Origin: JAWLFY01 sp964462125
GTDB taxonomy: Bacteria; Planctomycetota; Planctomycetia; Pirellulales; Pirellulaceae
Length of the DNA stretch: 39,226 bases
Direction of reading: 5' to 3'
Assembly (NCBI GenBank): GCA_964462125.1
Contig: CAYWXT010000015.1
Location: forward strand, 1-39,226
Shown: in pieces, positions 39,149 through 39,226 of the stretch
Layout of the letters: each line of letters begins with the position of its first letter
How positions within the stretch are numbered: position 1 is the first letter of the stretch
Position numbers and translations under genes: made by a program
The notes under the pieces: model-generated
Database searches by the model: none
The model's input: the letters and a program-made list of their open reading frames with translations, nothing else
Told to the model about the DNA's origin: nothing

Positions 39149-39226
39149 GCTGGACGAACGGTTGACTGGATCGTCGCCGTAGCCGAGACCGGGTCCGGCG
39201 AGCTGGCTGGTGGGGATCCGGCCGTC
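39146..39226 (-). CDS. C-terminal end of an unidentified protein (partial)
   Basis: Reading the minus strand from the window edge, an open frame of 26 codons ends with TAG at 39146-39148. The peptide contains GRIPTSQLAGPGLGYGDD and ends NRSSS. It is too short to identify, but the Gly/Pro-rich, coherent reading and codon use suggest the true end of a gene that lies mostly beyond the window. It is convergent with the receiver-like gene. Confidence 0.5.
   Translation of the reverse strand, partial: DGRIPTSQLAGPGLGYGDDPVNRSSS

Noticed and set aside
1..39226. CRISPR array, rRNA genes, complete insertion sequence, prophage genes
   Set aside because: No regularly spaced direct repeats of CRISPR size, no rRNA-like stretches and no transposase, integrase or phage structural proteins were seen on either strand.

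Overview
The window looks like a chromosomal segment of a planctomycete, most likely of the Pirellulales (Rhodopirellula-like). The signs are high GC; a spirochaete/planctomycete/mitochondrial-type EF-G; an ECF sigma factor next to a membrane Ser/Thr kinase with a zinc-finger N-terminus; secreted WD40, FG-GAP and PEGA proteins; a futalosine hydrolase; and an HTH-EIIA fusion protein. Assignment is by protein reading only; no search was run.

Layout. (1) 1-2.46 kb is a sparse, accessory-looking stretch. It holds a TTG-started nucleotidyltransferase overlapped by a small partner gene, a 60-bp attC-like hairpin, a RelE/ParE-like gene that appears frameshifted, a small secreted DUF4177-like protein and an 80-bp palindromic element. 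(2) 2.46-9.9 kb holds an orphan tssK (type VI secretion baseplate), a convergent YfhO-like membrane protein with a 15-bp minisatellite, a PEGA lipoprotein, a GH32-like glycosidase, a small helical protein and a short secreted ORF that runs into a terminator-like hairpin. (3) 9.9-15.0 kb (minus strand) is an ABC-2 permease, an ABC exporter-like protein whose ATPase motifs are almost all lost, and mqnB; then rpsR followed by a YbgC-like thioesterase. (4) fusA (plus) lies at 15.4-17.4 kb. (5) 17.6-26.3 kb (minus) is the most unusual locus: ECF sigma, zinc-finger/Ser-Thr kinase with a periplasmic CsgG/FlgO-like domain, a secreted protein coupled by ATGA, and a 1520-residue secreted protein made of a seven-repeat WD40 propeller, two CsgG-like domains, TPR arrays and a GATase-like domain. 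(6) A divergent secreted FG-GAP propeller protein follows, then ftsK (minus). (7) 31.2-37.2 kb (minus) is a flagellar rod/ring operon, flgF-flgG-flgA-flgH-flgI-flgJ-flgN, with start/stop overlaps at several joints. (8) Divergent from it, behind a candidate sigma-54 promoter, are an HTH-EIIA(Ntr) fusion and an overlapping receiver-like protein. The right edge carries the last codons of a minus-strand gene, whose stop lies inside a 15-bp tandem repeat.

How they may work together. The flagellar genes make the rod and the P and L rings, with FlgN as a likely export chaperone. The ECF-kinase locus reads as one transcription unit. The sigma factor and the cytoplasmic zinc-finger/kinase part would be the signalling half. 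The CsgG-like domain on the far side of the membrane, and the two secreted proteins encoded behind it, would be the sensing or assembly half. The kinase and the giant WD40 protein carry near-identical CsgG-like signatures, so the system may report on, or build, a cell-envelope structure. This is inference.

Tandem duplications with a 15-bp unit occur at five unrelated places in the window, mostly in frame inside linkers.
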